64,000 bases of DNA, from positions 2,108,001-2,172,000 of the forward strand of contig NZ_JBHTIF010000001.1 of NCBI RefSeq assembly GCF_042677005.1, written 5' to 3'. Within the stretch, counting starts at the first letter, position 1. Every line of letters begins with the position of its first letter. Positions 9,173-17,294 of the stretch are shown in pieces. Source of the stretch: Lysobacter_I brunescens (GTDB taxonomy: Bacteria; Pseudomonadota; Gammaproteobacteria; Xanthomonadales; Xanthomonadaceae). Under the pieces are notes generated by a model. That model was not told where the DNA came from and made no database searches. It saw nothing but the letters and a program-made list of their open reading frames with translations. The position numbers were made by a program, and so were the translations under genes.

Positions 9173-10024
9173 GTGAACCTCCGACGCATTCCTCTGATCG
9201 CCGCATTCCTGTTCGCCTGCCTGCTGGTCGCGCCTGCCCATGCGCAGCGCGTGAGCACCGCCGACCGCCTCGCCGCGCTCGAACAGCAGCTGTCAGCGAT
9301 GCGTTCGGGCAATCTCGACCTGCTCAACCAGATCGGCGAACTGAAGTCCGAAGTGCAGGCGCAGCGCGCGCAGATCGAGGAACTGCAGCAAAAGCTCGAA
9401 CAGCAGACCCAGAGCGGCCGGTCGCAGTACCTCGATCTCGACAGCCGCCTGGAACGGCTGGAAAGCGGTGCCGCCGGTCCGTCCACGCCGACGACCGACA
9501 CGCCGGCCATCGGTGCCACGCCCGCCACGCCTGCGCGACCTGCCGCAGCCCCGGCCTCGCCGGCGCCTGCAGTGCCGGCCTATCAGGACACTCCGCCGCG
9601 TGTGTACGGCGATGCCGCCACGCTCGGCACGGGCGTCGACGAGCGCAACGCCTACAACGCTGCTTTCGAGACGCTCAAGGGCGGTCGCTACGCCGATGCC
9701 GCGCGCCAGTTCCAGGCCTTCCTCGACCGTCATCCCGCCGGCACCTACGCGCCGAACGCGATGTACTGGCTGGGCGAGAGCTACTACGTCACCCAGAACT
9801 ACGCGCTGGCCCAGGAACAGTTCCAGGGCCTGCTCGACCGGTATCCGACCCACGACAAGGCGGCCGGCGCGCTGCTCAAGGTCGGCCTGTGCCAGCAGGG
9901 TCTGCGTCAGCTCGATGCCGCCGAAGCCAGCTACAACCAGGTGCTCGGCCGCTATCCGGGCACCGAGGCCGCCCGCGTCGCCGACGACCGCCTGCGCGCG
10001 ATCCAGCTGTTGAAGGTGCGCTGA
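9173..10024 (+). CDS. cpoB: Cell division coordinator CpoB (YbgF)
   Basis: Periplasmic TPR protein that couples Tol-Pal with peptidoglycan synthesis at division. The start is GTG in any case: GTG 9173 gives a clean signal peptide (MNLRRIPLIAAFLFAC..., cleavage after AHA) and 283 residues, while GTG 9143 would add ten. A trimerising coiled coil spans about residues 25-85 (heptads rich in Leu/Gln), then an Ala/Pro linker, then tandem TPRs from about 165 with AYNAAFETLKGGRYADAARQ. It completes the tol-pal cluster. Confidence 0.94.
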   Translation: MNLRRIPLIAAFLFACLLVAPAHAQRVSTADRLAALEQQLSAMRSGNLDLLNQIGELKSEVQAQRAQIEELQQKLEQQTQSGRSQYLDLDSRLERLESGAAGPSTPTTDTPAIGATPATPARPAAAPASPAPAVPAYQDTPPRVYGDAATLGTGVDERNAYNAAFETLKGGRYADAARQFQAFLDRHPAGTYAPNAMYWLGESYYVTQNYALAQEQFQGLLDRYPTHDKAAGALLKVGLCQQGLRQLDAAEASYNQVLGRYPGTEAARVADDRLRAIQLLKVR

Positions 10025-10041
10025 GCGCACCCGCCGGGACC

Positions 10042-10064
10042 GCGCCGGGTGGAAAGCCCGGCGC
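10042..10064 (+). terminator. Possible stem-loop terminator after cpoB
   Basis: An 8-bp GC stem (10042-10049 with 10057-10064) with loop TGGAAAG lies 17 bases downstream of the cpoB stop and 29 before queE. There is no T-run. It may partly separate tol-pal transcription from queE. Confidence 0.35.
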
Positions 10065-10093
10065 AATGCGGTGGCGGACGGTAAAATGCGCCG

Positions 10094-10768
10094 ATGAACG
10101 ACGCGCCCGCCGCGCCCGCCGTACCGGCGGACCGCCTCAAGATCACCGAAGTCTTCCTCTCGCTGCAGGGCGAGGCCCGCGACGCCGGCTGGCCGACGGT
10201 CTTCGTCCGCCTGACCGGCTGCCCGCTGCGCTGCCAGTACTGCGACACCACCTATTCCTTCTTCGGCGGCGAATGGCGGTCGATCGACGACCTGCTCGCC
10301 GAGGTCGCCTCGCATGGCGTGCGCCACGTCTGCGTGACCGGCGGCGAGCCCCTGTCGCAGAAGCGCTGCCTCGACCTGCTGCGTCGACTCTGCGATGCCG
10401 GCTACGTCGTCTCGCTGGAAACCTCAGGCGCGATCGACATCGCCGACGTCGATCCGCGCGTCTCGCGCGTGCTCGACATCAAGACGCCCGGTTCCGCCGA
10501 AGTGGCGCGCAACCGCTGGGAAAACCTGCCTCTGCTCACCGCGCACGACCAGGTGAAGTTTGTCATCTGTGGTCGCGAGGACTACGAATGGTCGCGCGAC
10601 GTGTTGCGCGAGCATCGCCTGCACGAGCGCTGCGACGTGCTGTTCTCGCCGAGCAAGAGCGAGCTCTCCGCCCGCGACCTCGCCGACTGGATCGTCCAGG
10701 ATCGCCTGCCGGTGAAGTTCCAGATGCAGCTGCACAAGATCCTGTGGAACGACGAGCCCGGTCGTTGA
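10094..10768 (+). CDS. queE: 7-carboxy-7-deazaguanine synthase QueE
   Basis: Radical-SAM enzyme that converts 6-carboxy-tetrahydropterin to 7-carboxy-7-deazaguanine in preQ0/queuosine synthesis. The 224 residues contain CPLRCQYC (Cys43, Cys47, Cys50), the CxxxCxxC site for the 4Fe-4S cluster, the SLQGE motif near residue 23, and VCVTGGEPLSQ for SAM binding. It lies 25 bases upstream of queC, which uses its product. Confidence 0.96.
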   Translation: MNDAPAAPAVPADRLKITEVFLSLQGEARDAGWPTVFVRLTGCPLRCQYCDTTYSFFGGEWRSIDDLLAEVASHGVRHVCVTGGEPLSQKRCLDLLRRLCDAGYVVSLETSGAIDIADVDPRVSRVLDIKTPGSAEVARNRWENLPLLTAHDQVKFVICGREDYEWSRDVLREHRLHERCDVLFSPSKSELSARDLADWIVQDRLPVKFQMQLHKILWNDEPGR

Positions 10769-10793
10769 ACGAAGAAAAAGAAGGAATGCCCGC

Positions 10794-11477
10794 ATGAAAC
10801 CCGCCGTCGTCCTCGTCTCCGGAGGCATGGATTCCGCCGTCGTGCTCGCCATCGCCCGCGAATTGGGCTTCGCGCCGCATGCGCTGAGCGTGCGCTACGG
10901 CCAGCGTCACACGTCCGAACTGGATGCCGCCGCGCGTGTCGCCGCGAGCCTCGGTGCCGCCGCGCACAAGACCGTGCATGTCGACCTGCGCAGCATCGGC
11001 GGCTCGGCGCTGACCGACGAGCACATCGACGTACCTGTGGATTCCGATGGCCACGTGATCGGCGCGGACATCCCGGTGACCTACGTGCCAGCGCGCAACA
11101 CGATCATGCTGTCAGTCGCGCTGGGCTGGGCCGAGGTGCTGGGCGCGACCGACCTGTTCTGCGGCGTCAACGCGGTCGACTATTCGGGCTATCCCGACTG
11201 CCGGCCGGAGTTCATCGACGGCTTCCAGGCGCTGGCCAACCTCGCGACCAAGGCCGGCGTCGAAGGTGCGGGCTTCCGCGTCCACGCGCCGCTGCTGCGC
11301 ATGAGCAAGGCCGACATCGTCCGCGAGGGCCTGCGTCTGGGCGTGGATTTCAGCGAGACCGTCTCCTGCTACCAGGCCGATGCCGACGGCCGGGCCTGCG
11401 GGCATTGCGATGCCTGCCGCCTGCGCGCCGAGGGTTTCGCCGCAGCCGGCGTGGCCGATCCCACGCGTTATGTCTGA
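10794..11477 (+). CDS. queC: 7-cyano-7-deazaguanine synthase QueC
   Basis: ATP-dependent enzyme that turns 7-carboxy-7-deazaguanine into preQ0. The 227 residues start with the PP-loop SGGMDS (9-14), contain the YVPARNTIML segment typical of QueC, and end with a four-Cys zinc site (ETVSCYQ...ACGHCDACR). It is paired with queE on the same transcript. Confidence 0.97.
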   Translation: MKPAVVLVSGGMDSAVVLAIARELGFAPHALSVRYGQRHTSELDAAARVAASLGAAAHKTVHVDLRSIGGSALTDEHIDVPVDSDGHVIGADIPVTYVPARNTIMLSVALGWAEVLGATDLFCGVNAVDYSGYPDCRPEFIDGFQALANLATKAGVEGAGFRVHAPLLRMSKADIVREGLRLGVDFSETVSCYQADADGRACGHCDACRLRAEGFAAAGVADPTRYV

Positions 11478-11492
11478 ATGGAATGGCCCCTG

Positions 11493-11521
11493 CTGACCAT
11501 CCCGCAGGTTTGAGCTAGAAT
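11493..11521 (+). promoter_or_regulatory. Sigma-70-type promoter of tRNA-Lys
   Basis: CTGACC (11493-11498), a 17-base spacer and TAGAAT (11516-11521) place transcription start near 11528, about 35 bases before the mature tRNA. Spacing and hexamers fit a housekeeping promoter. Confidence 0.6.
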
Positions 11522-11562
11522 GCGCGCCCCGGTGCAAGGCCGGGCCGGCATGTCCGGACAAT

Positions 11563-11638
11563 GGGCCGTTAGCTCAGTCGGTAGAGCAGAAGACTTTTAA
11601 TCTTTTGGTCGAAGGTTCGAATCCTTCACGGCCCACCA
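11563..11638 (+). tRNA. tRNA-Lys (anticodon TTT)
   Basis: A 76-nt cloverleaf with encoded CCA (11636-11638). The acceptor GGGCCGT pairs with ACGGCCC, the D-arm is GCTC/GAGC, the anticodon loop CTTTTAA has TTT at 11596-11598, and the T-arm is GGTTCGAATCC. Its 3' end is repeated downstream (see the 118-bp repeats). Confidence 0.97.
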
Positions 11639-11945
11639 CTTCCCCAGAAGCATTCCCAGTGAAGGATTTCCGGCCCTCGCGCACAGCGCTCGGGCGCTCA
11701 TCGGCGCGCGAGGCAGTGCCTCGCAGGCGCGCCGTTTCGCCCTTCACGGCCCACCACTTCTCCAGAAGCATTCCCAGTGAAGGATTTCCGGCCCTCGCGC
11801 GCAGCGCTCGGGCGCTCGCCGGCGCGCGAGGCAGTGGCTCGCAGGCGCGCCGCTTCGCCCTTCACGGCCCACCACTCCCCATATTGCTTCCCGGGAAGGA
11901 TTTCCCGCCCTCGCGCGCTCACTCTCGTGATCGTGGGCCGTGAAG
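11623..11945 (+). repeat. 118-bp tandem repeats, each restarting with the tRNA-Lys 3' end
   Basis: The last 16 bases of the tRNA (CCTTCACGGCCCACCA) at 11623 recur at 11741 and 11859, exactly 118 bases apart. Units 11623-11740 and 11741-11858 differ at about six positions; a third, diverged unit decays near 11925. Each full unit holds a GAGGCAGTGCCTC-type hairpin (the second has one change). An inverted copy of the tRNA end (11933-11945) can pair with 11860-11872. The organisation resembles the tRNA-3'-end repeats after E. coli tyrT. Open frames across it come from the repeat and are not genes. Confidence 0.9.
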
Positions 11946-12108
11946 AGACGCCGCGTTATCGGCAGTCAGCGCGCGCGCATGCTGCGATGCGGCAGGAATC
12001 CAGCGATCTGCATGATGGGTATCCCTGACGCTGCAGGGAAAACCGTGACAGCGGCATCGAAACCGCGTCCAAGGCTTGCAATGGTCTGAGTCGTCGTATA
12101 GAAAATAT

Positions 12109-12120
12109 ATCGTATACGAT
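12109..12120. promoter_or_regulatory. Perfect palindrome, candidate operator upstream of the M24 peptidase gene
   Basis: ATCGTATACGAT is a perfect 12-bp palindrome in an AT-rich stretch 18 bases before the ATG at 12138. Its GTATAC core is typical of operators bound by GntR/FadR-family regulators. No regulator gene is next to it, so the assignment rests on sequence shape only. Confidence 0.4.
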
Positions 12121-12137
12121 CATTCAGGGTCCGTTTG

Positions 12138-13355
12138 ATGACAGCCAAGGTGCCGCAATCCCACGCCGACGGCCAGCGCCTGCTGGTGGCGCTGCGTCCC
12201 TGGCGCGAGCGCGCCGAGCGCATCGGTCCGGCCGAGCGTGAAGGCCGCATCGCCCGGGTGCAGGCGTCGATGGCGGGGACCGGCGTGGATGCGCTGCTGG
12301 TCCATGCCGGGGCCAGCCTGCGTTATTTCATCGGGATTCCGTGGGGTGCGACCGAGCGCCTGGTCGCATTGCTGGTGCCGCAGAGCGGTGCGCCGTTCCT
12401 GATCGGCCCGGAATTCGAGCGGGGTTCGCTGGTCGCGGCCAGCCAGCTGCCGCTGGCGCAGCTCGGCTGGGAGGAGCACGAGGATCCCTGTGCGGTCCTC
12501 GCCGCCGCGCTGCGCGAGCGGGGCGTCGCGTCGCTGGCGCTCGATCCGGAGCTGCCGTGGCGGCTGGTGCAGGGCATGCAGCGTCATGCCCCGGCGGTGC
12601 GCCTGCTCGACGGTGCGCCGCTAATCGACGGCTGCCGGATGTACAAGTCCGAAGCGGAACTCGCACTGATCCGCCAGGCGATGGCGATGACGCTGGAAGT
12701 GCATCGCCAGGCGGCGATGCTGCTGCGACCGGGCATCACCACCGGTGAGGTGAAGCGCTTCATCGACGAGGCACATCGCGCGCTCGGTGCCGATGGCGGC
12801 AGCACTTTCTGCGCGGTGCAGTTCGGCGTCGCCACCGCCTATCCGCACGGCCTGCCTAGCGAACAGACGCTGCAGGCCGACGATCTGGTGCTGATCGACA
12901 CCGGCTGCACCGTCGACGGCTACCACTCCGACATCACACGCACCTACGCGTTCGGCCGACCGCAGGCCCAGCACGCGGAAGCGTGGGCGCACGAGCGCGA
13001 GGCGCAGCAGGCGGCGTTCGATGCCGTGCGTCCGGGCGTGCCGTGCGAGGAGGTCGATGCGGTGGCGCGTCGCACGCTGGCGCGCAACGGCTACGGACCC
13101 GCCTATCGTCTTCCGGGTCTGCCGCATCGCACCGGCCACGGCCTCGGTCTGTCGATCCACGAGCCGGCCTATCTGGTGCAGGGCGACACGCGTCCGCTGG
13201 GGCGCGGCATGTGCTTCAGCAACGAACCGATGATCGTGGTGCCGGAGCGTTTCGGCATCCGCCTCGAAGACCATTTCCATGTCACCGACGACGGTGCGCG
13301 CTGGTTCACGCCGCCTGCGACCTCGTTCGTCGATCCCTTCGGATTGCGGGGGTGA
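12138..13355 (+). CDS. M24-family metallopeptidase (Xaa-Pro dipeptidase/aminopeptidase-like)
   Basis: Probable cytosolic proline-specific peptidase of the pita-bread fold; no signal peptide. It has 405 residues. The N-terminal creatinase-like domain covers about 1-165, and the catalytic domain keeps the dimetal ligands: Asp in VLIDTGC, Asp in HSDITRTY, His in RTGHGLGL, and two Glu in FSNEPMIV and IRLEDHF. ATG 12138 is chosen over an adjacent TTG. Substrate range within the family cannot be read from sequence. A palindrome just upstream suggests regulated expression. Confidence 0.88.
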   Translation: MTAKVPQSHADGQRLLVALRPWRERAERIGPAEREGRIARVQASMAGTGVDALLVHAGASLRYFIGIPWGATERLVALLVPQSGAPFLIGPEFERGSLVAASQLPLAQLGWEEHEDPCAVLAAALRERGVASLALDPELPWRLVQGMQRHAPAVRLLDGAPLIDGCRMYKSEAELALIRQAMAMTLEVHRQAAMLLRPGITTGEVKRFIDEAHRALGADGGSTFCAVQFGVATAYPHGLPSEQTLQADDLVLIDTGCTVDGYHSDITRTYAFGRPQAQHAEAWAHEREAQQAAFDAVRPGVPCEEVDAVARRTLARNGYGPAYRLPGLPHRTGHGLGLSIHEPAYLVQGDTRPLGRGMCFSNEPMIVVPERFGIRLEDHFHVTDDGARWFTPPATSFVDPFGLRG

Positions 13356-13737
13356 TGCGCACGCCGAACTGATCCACCGATGCCGTGATGCGCGCGAATG
13401 CCGAAGAGCAAGCGCGGATCGCACGGCACGGACACGCATCAGGCCGTCGCACGGGGCTGGGGGCAGCCGTTGCGTCGACGACCGCCGGAATGGGGCCTTG
13501 CAGCCTCGTGCCGATGCATCGGGCCGTGCGAAGACGCATGACCCGGTGCGGCAGTCGCGGAACGCCTCCACGGGTTCCGTTCATCGACGTCGACAACCCG
13601 TGCGACACACCGCGACGGCGCGCCACGCGCCGGACGACACCACAAGAGGGCGCGCCGCAGGCGCAGCTCCGGGCGCATCGGGTGCGCCGACGTCTCTCTC
13701 GTTGTTCCAATTTCTCGACAGAAAAGAGGGGAGACCG
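13356..13737. other. Intergenic, no gene seen
   Basis: A 382-base gap before the collagenase gene. Open frames here lack start context or family resemblance. A purine-rich AGAGGGGAG at about 13725-13733 serves as the ribosome site of the next gene. No other feature is recognised. Confidence 0.6.
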
Positions 13738-16700
13738 ATGTCTTTCGTACAGAACAAACGCAAGGCGCTGCTGCTGGGGGCTTCGGCCGCCGCAGTAGCG
13801 GTATTGAGCTATGCCGCGACCACGGGACAGTGGTTCGCGGCTGAGACCCGCGCGGGGCAGGGCGGGGCGATGCACGCCAGCGTGCAGCATGCAGGCGCCG
13901 CGCATGCTGCCCCTGCGGCGCACGCCAATGAACACGCACGCATGCCGGGCTCGCCGTTCGTCGCATCGGCATCGCGGCGCATGCCCAGCCTCGAAGACCA
14001 GATCGTCGGCGGCCACATCCAGACCAGGCCGCTGAGCGCGAACGCGCGCATGCCCCGCCAGCCGGCGGTCGCGCGCGAGCACACCAGCTACGACCATGGC
14101 CATTCGCGCAAGGACATGCTGCGCCGGCCCTCGTTCCGCACGCCCCACGCCTATCGCCTGCGCACTGGCCGCGCCGCATCGATCGCGGCAGTGTGCAGCC
14201 CCACCTCGTTCCAGAGCCTCAGCGGTTCGGCGCTGGTGTCGGCGGTGAAGTCCGCCGACGTCACCTGCATCAACGAGCTGTTCAGCCTCTCGGGCAGCAC
14301 TGCGTTCAACACCTTCCGCGAATCGCAGATGGTGACGATCGCCAACGCGCTGCGCGGCTCGGCAAGCGCCTACAACGGCACCAATGCCGACAGCACGCTG
14401 CAGCTGATCGTGTTCCTGCGCGCGGGCTACTACGTGCAGTTCTACGACCCGGCGGTGGGCAGCTACGGCCAACCGCTGAAGAGCGCCATCGGTCCGGCGC
14501 TGGATGCCTTCTACAACAACGCGAATTTCGGTCTGGTCAATGACACGCACGGCGAAATCCTCGCCGAGTACGTGACCCTGATCGACAGTTCGACCGAGAA
14601 CGCGCGGATGCTGCCGGCGGTCAAGCGCCTGCTGTCGTCCTACGGCAGTGGCCACAACGCCTACTACTGGATGAAGGTCGCGGTGAACAACACCTTCACG
14701 GTGATGTTCCGCGGCCACCAGAACGCGGACTTCCGCACGCTGGTGCAGAGCGATACCTCCATCGTCGACAGCCTGTACAACTTCGCCAACGCCAACTTCT
14801 CGCGGCTCGGTACCGCCGAGGACTACATGGTGGTGAACGCGGGTCGCGAAGCCGCGCGCTTCCTGCAGTACACCGGCAGCCTGAAGACGCTGGCCAGCTC
14901 GCGGGTGAAGGCGCTGGGCGATCGTTCCTCGATCACCGGTGTCTCGGCGCCGCTGTGGGTCGGGCTCGGCGACTTGGTGAATTACTACGACGCCGCCAAC
15001 TGCAGCTACTACAGCATGTGCAACTTCCAGGCGCGCGTCGAGGCCGCGGCCCTGCCGATCACGCACACCTGCAGTCCGACCCTGAAGATCCGCGCGCAGT
15101 CGATGACTGCCTCGGAGCTGTCCAGCACCTGCAGCATCGTTGCCGGTCAGGAAAACTACTTCCACAACCAGCTGGCCACCGGCCGCACCCCGGTGGCGAA
15201 CGACAACAATACCGCGCTGGAAATGGTGGTCTTCAACAGCAGCACCGACTACGGCACCTATGCCGGCGCGATCTTCGGCATCGACACCAACAACGGCGGC
15301 ATGTACTTGGAAGGCAATCCCGCCACGGTCGGCAACCAGGCGCGCTTCATCGCCTACGAGGCCGAGTGGGTGCTGCCGAGCTTCGAGATCTGGAACCTCA
15401 CGCACGAGTACGTGCACTACCTCGACGGTCGCTTCAACCTCTACGGCGACTTCGGCGCGTCCATCGCCAAGAAGACCGTGTGGTGGATCGAAGGCCTGGC
15501 CGAGTACATGTCCTACTCGTACCGCAACCTTACCTACACCGCTGCGCAGCAGCAGGCGGCGAACGGAACGTACTCGCTCAGCACGATCTTCCAGAACGAC
15601 TACAACAGCGGCCAGACCCGGGTCTACAACTGGGGCTACCTGGCGGTGCGCTACATGTTCGAGAAGCGTCGCCCGCAGGTGACGTCGATCCTCGGCTTCG
15701 TGCGCCCGGGCAACTACAACGGCTACGAAAGCTTCATGAACGGCATCGGCACGCAGTACAACGCCGATTTCAAGGCCTGGCTGCCCTGCGTCGCGAACCC
15801 GAACGCCAGCGGCTGCGGCGGCACGGTCAACACGCCGCCGGTCGCGAACTTCAGCGTGACGACCAATGGTCTGGTGGCCAGCTTCACCGACGGCTCCAGC
15901 GATCCCGACGGCAGCATCGCCTCGCGTTCGTGGAACTTCGGTGACGGCACCACCTCCACCGCGACCAGCCCGAGCAAGACCTACGCCACGGCCGGCACCT
16001 ACAGCGTCGTGCTGACGGTCACCGACAACAACGGTGCCACTGCCACGCGCACGCAGTCGGTCACGGTCACCGCAGTGACGCCGCCGACCGAGACCGTGCT
16101 CGCCAACGGCGTCGCCCGGACCGGCCTGGCTGCCGCGACCGGGCAGAAGCTCGCCTTCGTGATGGACGTGCCGGCCGGCGCGACCAATCTGAAGTTCACG
16201 ATGGCCGGCGGCACCGGTGATGCCGACCTGTACGTGCGTTACGGCTCGGCGCCGACCAGCACGGCCTACGATTGCCGTCCGTACCTCAGCGGCAACGGCG
16301 AAACCTGCAGCATCGCCAACGTGCAGGCCGGTCGCTACTACGTGATGGTCAATGCGTACAGCACGTTCTCGGGCGTCAGCCTCACCGGCAGCTACACCGC
16401 AAGCACCGCGCTGCCCGAGTGCACCGCTGCGCGCGCGGACGAGCTGGGCAGGAACTGCAGCCGCAGCAACCTGTCGGCGACCCAGGGCAACTACGTCTAC
16501 ATGTACCTGCTGGTCCCGCCGGGCACGTCGCAGCTGCGCCTGACCGCGTCGGGCGGCACCGGCAATGCCGACCTGTACGCGAGCACGGTGTCGTGGGCGA
16601 CCACCTCGTCGAGCTACGTGTCGCGCAACGCGGGCAACGGCGAGTCGATCGTCATCGCCAACCCGCCCTCGGGTTACCTGTACGTATCGCTGCACGCCGC

Positions 16701-16740
16701 CACGACCTTCAGCGGCGTCAAGGTGAGTGCCGAGTACTGA
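13738..16740 (+). CDS. Secreted M9-family collagenase with PKD and two PPC domains
   Basis: Extracellular zinc metalloprotease resembling Vibrio-type microbial collagenases. ATG 13738 follows AGAGGGGAG and gives 1000 residues; frames extending upstream are open by chance. An N-terminal hydrophobic export segment (LLLGASAAAVAVLSYA) is followed by a His/Ala-rich propeptide-like stretch to about 140, then the M9 N-terminal activator part. The catalytic HEYVH has His556, Glu557 and His560, with Glu585 in WWIEGLAEYMS as third ligand. A PKD domain (about 699-781, with WNFGDGTTS) and two pre-peptidase C-terminal domains follow, the latter often removed or used for binding. A GC hairpin follows the stop. 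Confidence 0.94.
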   Translation: MSFVQNKRKALLLGASAAAVAVLSYAATTGQWFAAETRAGQGGAMHASVQHAGAAHAAPAAHANEHARMPGSPFVASASRRMPSLEDQIVGGHIQTRPLSANARMPRQPAVAREHTSYDHGHSRKDMLRRPSFRTPHAYRLRTGRAASIAAVCSPTSFQSLSGSALVSAVKSADVTCINELFSLSGSTAFNTFRESQMVTIANALRGSASAYNGTNADSTLQLIVFLRAGYYVQFYDPAVGSYGQPLKSAIGPALDAFYNNANFGLVNDTHGEILAEYVTLIDSSTENARMLPAVKRLLSSYGSGHNAYYWMKVAVNNTFTVMFRGHQNADFRTLVQSDTSIVDSLYNFANANFSRLGTAEDYMVVNAGREAARFLQYTGSLKTLASSRVKALGDRSSITGVSAPLWVGLGDLVNYYDAANCSYYSMCNFQARVEAAALPITHTCSPTLKIRAQSMTASELSSTCSIVAGQENYFHNQLATGRTPVANDNNTALEMVVFNSSTDYGTYAGAIFGIDTNNGGMYLEGNPATVGNQARFIAYEAEWVLPSFEIWNLTHEYVHYLDGRFNLYGDFGASIAKKTVWWIEGLAEYMSYSYRNLTYTAAQQQAANGTYSLSTIFQNDYNSGQTRVYNWGYLAVRYMFEKRRPQVTSILGFVRPGNYNGYESFMNGIGTQYNADFKAWLPCVANPNASGCGGTVNTPPVANFSVTTNGLVASFTDGSSDPDGSIASRSWNFGDGTTSTATSPSKTYATAGTYSVVLTVTDNNGATATRTQSVTVTAVTPPTETVLANGVARTGLAAATGQKLAFVMDVPAGATNLKFTMAGGTGDADLYVRYGSAPTSTAYDCRPYLSGNGETCSIANVQAGRYYVMVNAYSTFSGVSLTGSYTASTALPECTAARADELGRNCSRSNLSATQGNYVYMYLLVPPGTSQLRLTASGGTGNADLYASTVSWATTSSSYVSRNAGNGESIVIANPPSGYLYVSLHAATTFSGVKVSAEY

Positions 16741-16762
16741 TCCTCCTGCAGTACTCACTCCG

Positions 16763-16787
16763 CCGGCGGGCAACGCCCGCCGGTCTT
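16763..16787 (+). terminator. Probable terminator hairpin of the collagenase gene
   Basis: A 9-bp perfect GC stem (16763-16771 with 16775-16783), loop AAC, followed by TCTTG, 22 bases after the stop codon. The U-tract is weak. Confidence 0.55.
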
Positions 16788-16910
16788 GCCGCCATGTGGT
16801 GCCGGCTAACCGCCCCCGGGGCGCCGGATTCGCGGCCGGGGCGGATGCGCACGACGCGTCCGCCCCGTTTTTGCGTGCGTGCGATGTGAAGCGTGATTTG
16901 TTTGAATGCG

Positions 16911-16975
16911 GTCGCGACTTGCGTCGCTTCCACAAGAGCGCTCATCCCACTCGTGGGAGCGACGCAAGTCGCGAC
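16911..16975. repeat. REP-type palindrome (GTCGCGACTTGCGTCGC family), copy 1
   Basis: Arms 16911-16933 and 16953-16975 (23 bp, one mismatch) flank a short loop. The core GCGACTTGCGTCGC is a REP family seen again at 17124-17185. It lies in the 554-base non-coding gap between the two protease genes. Confidence 0.85.
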
Positions 16976-17018
16976 ACCCAACCGATGCGGTTCACTCCAT
17001 GAGAAACACCATTGTCAT

Positions 17019-17081
17019 CCTCGCGCAAGCGAGGACCCAACCTCTCGCCGCAGTCATGCATGGGTCCTCGCTTGCGCGAGG
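17019..17081. repeat. REP-type palindrome of a second family
   Basis: A perfect 21-bp inverted repeat (17019-17039 with 17061-17081) containing TCCTCGCGCAAGCGAGGACC. It is related in layout to the element inside hsdS (27644-27727), preceded in both by GTC(A/G)TCC. Confidence 0.85.
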
Positions 17082-17123
17082 TCGACGTTGCTTTTTGCCT
17101 GGCTGGCTGCCGATCAAAAGCGT

Positions 17124-17185
17124 TCGCGACTTGCGTCGCTCCCACAAGGGTCATGCCGCTCTTGTGGGAGCGACGCAAGTCGCGA
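17124..17185. repeat. REP-type palindrome (GTCGCGACTTGCGTCGC family), copy 2
   Basis: A perfect 25-bp inverted repeat (17124-17148 with 17161-17185), same family as 16911-16975. It is the third palindrome in this intergenic gap, 110 bases before the next gene. Confidence 0.85.
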
Positions 17186-17294
17186 CATCCCCTTGAAGCG
17201 AATGCACCGGGATGCCCCGCCATGCCCCGGCCTTGATTTGTCGAAGACCCCCGCGCTACGGTGCGCCGGGTCGCCCCGGAACAACGAGAACGTG

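Noticed and set aside
11605..11943. 112-codon frame after tRNA-Lys
   Set aside because: Its repeated protein sequence is just the 118-bp DNA repeat read in one frame; it starts inside the tRNA.
13279..13737. Upstream extension of the collagenase reading frame into the M24 gene
   Set aside because: Overlaps the M24 peptidase in another frame; export segment and ribosome site fix the start at 13738.
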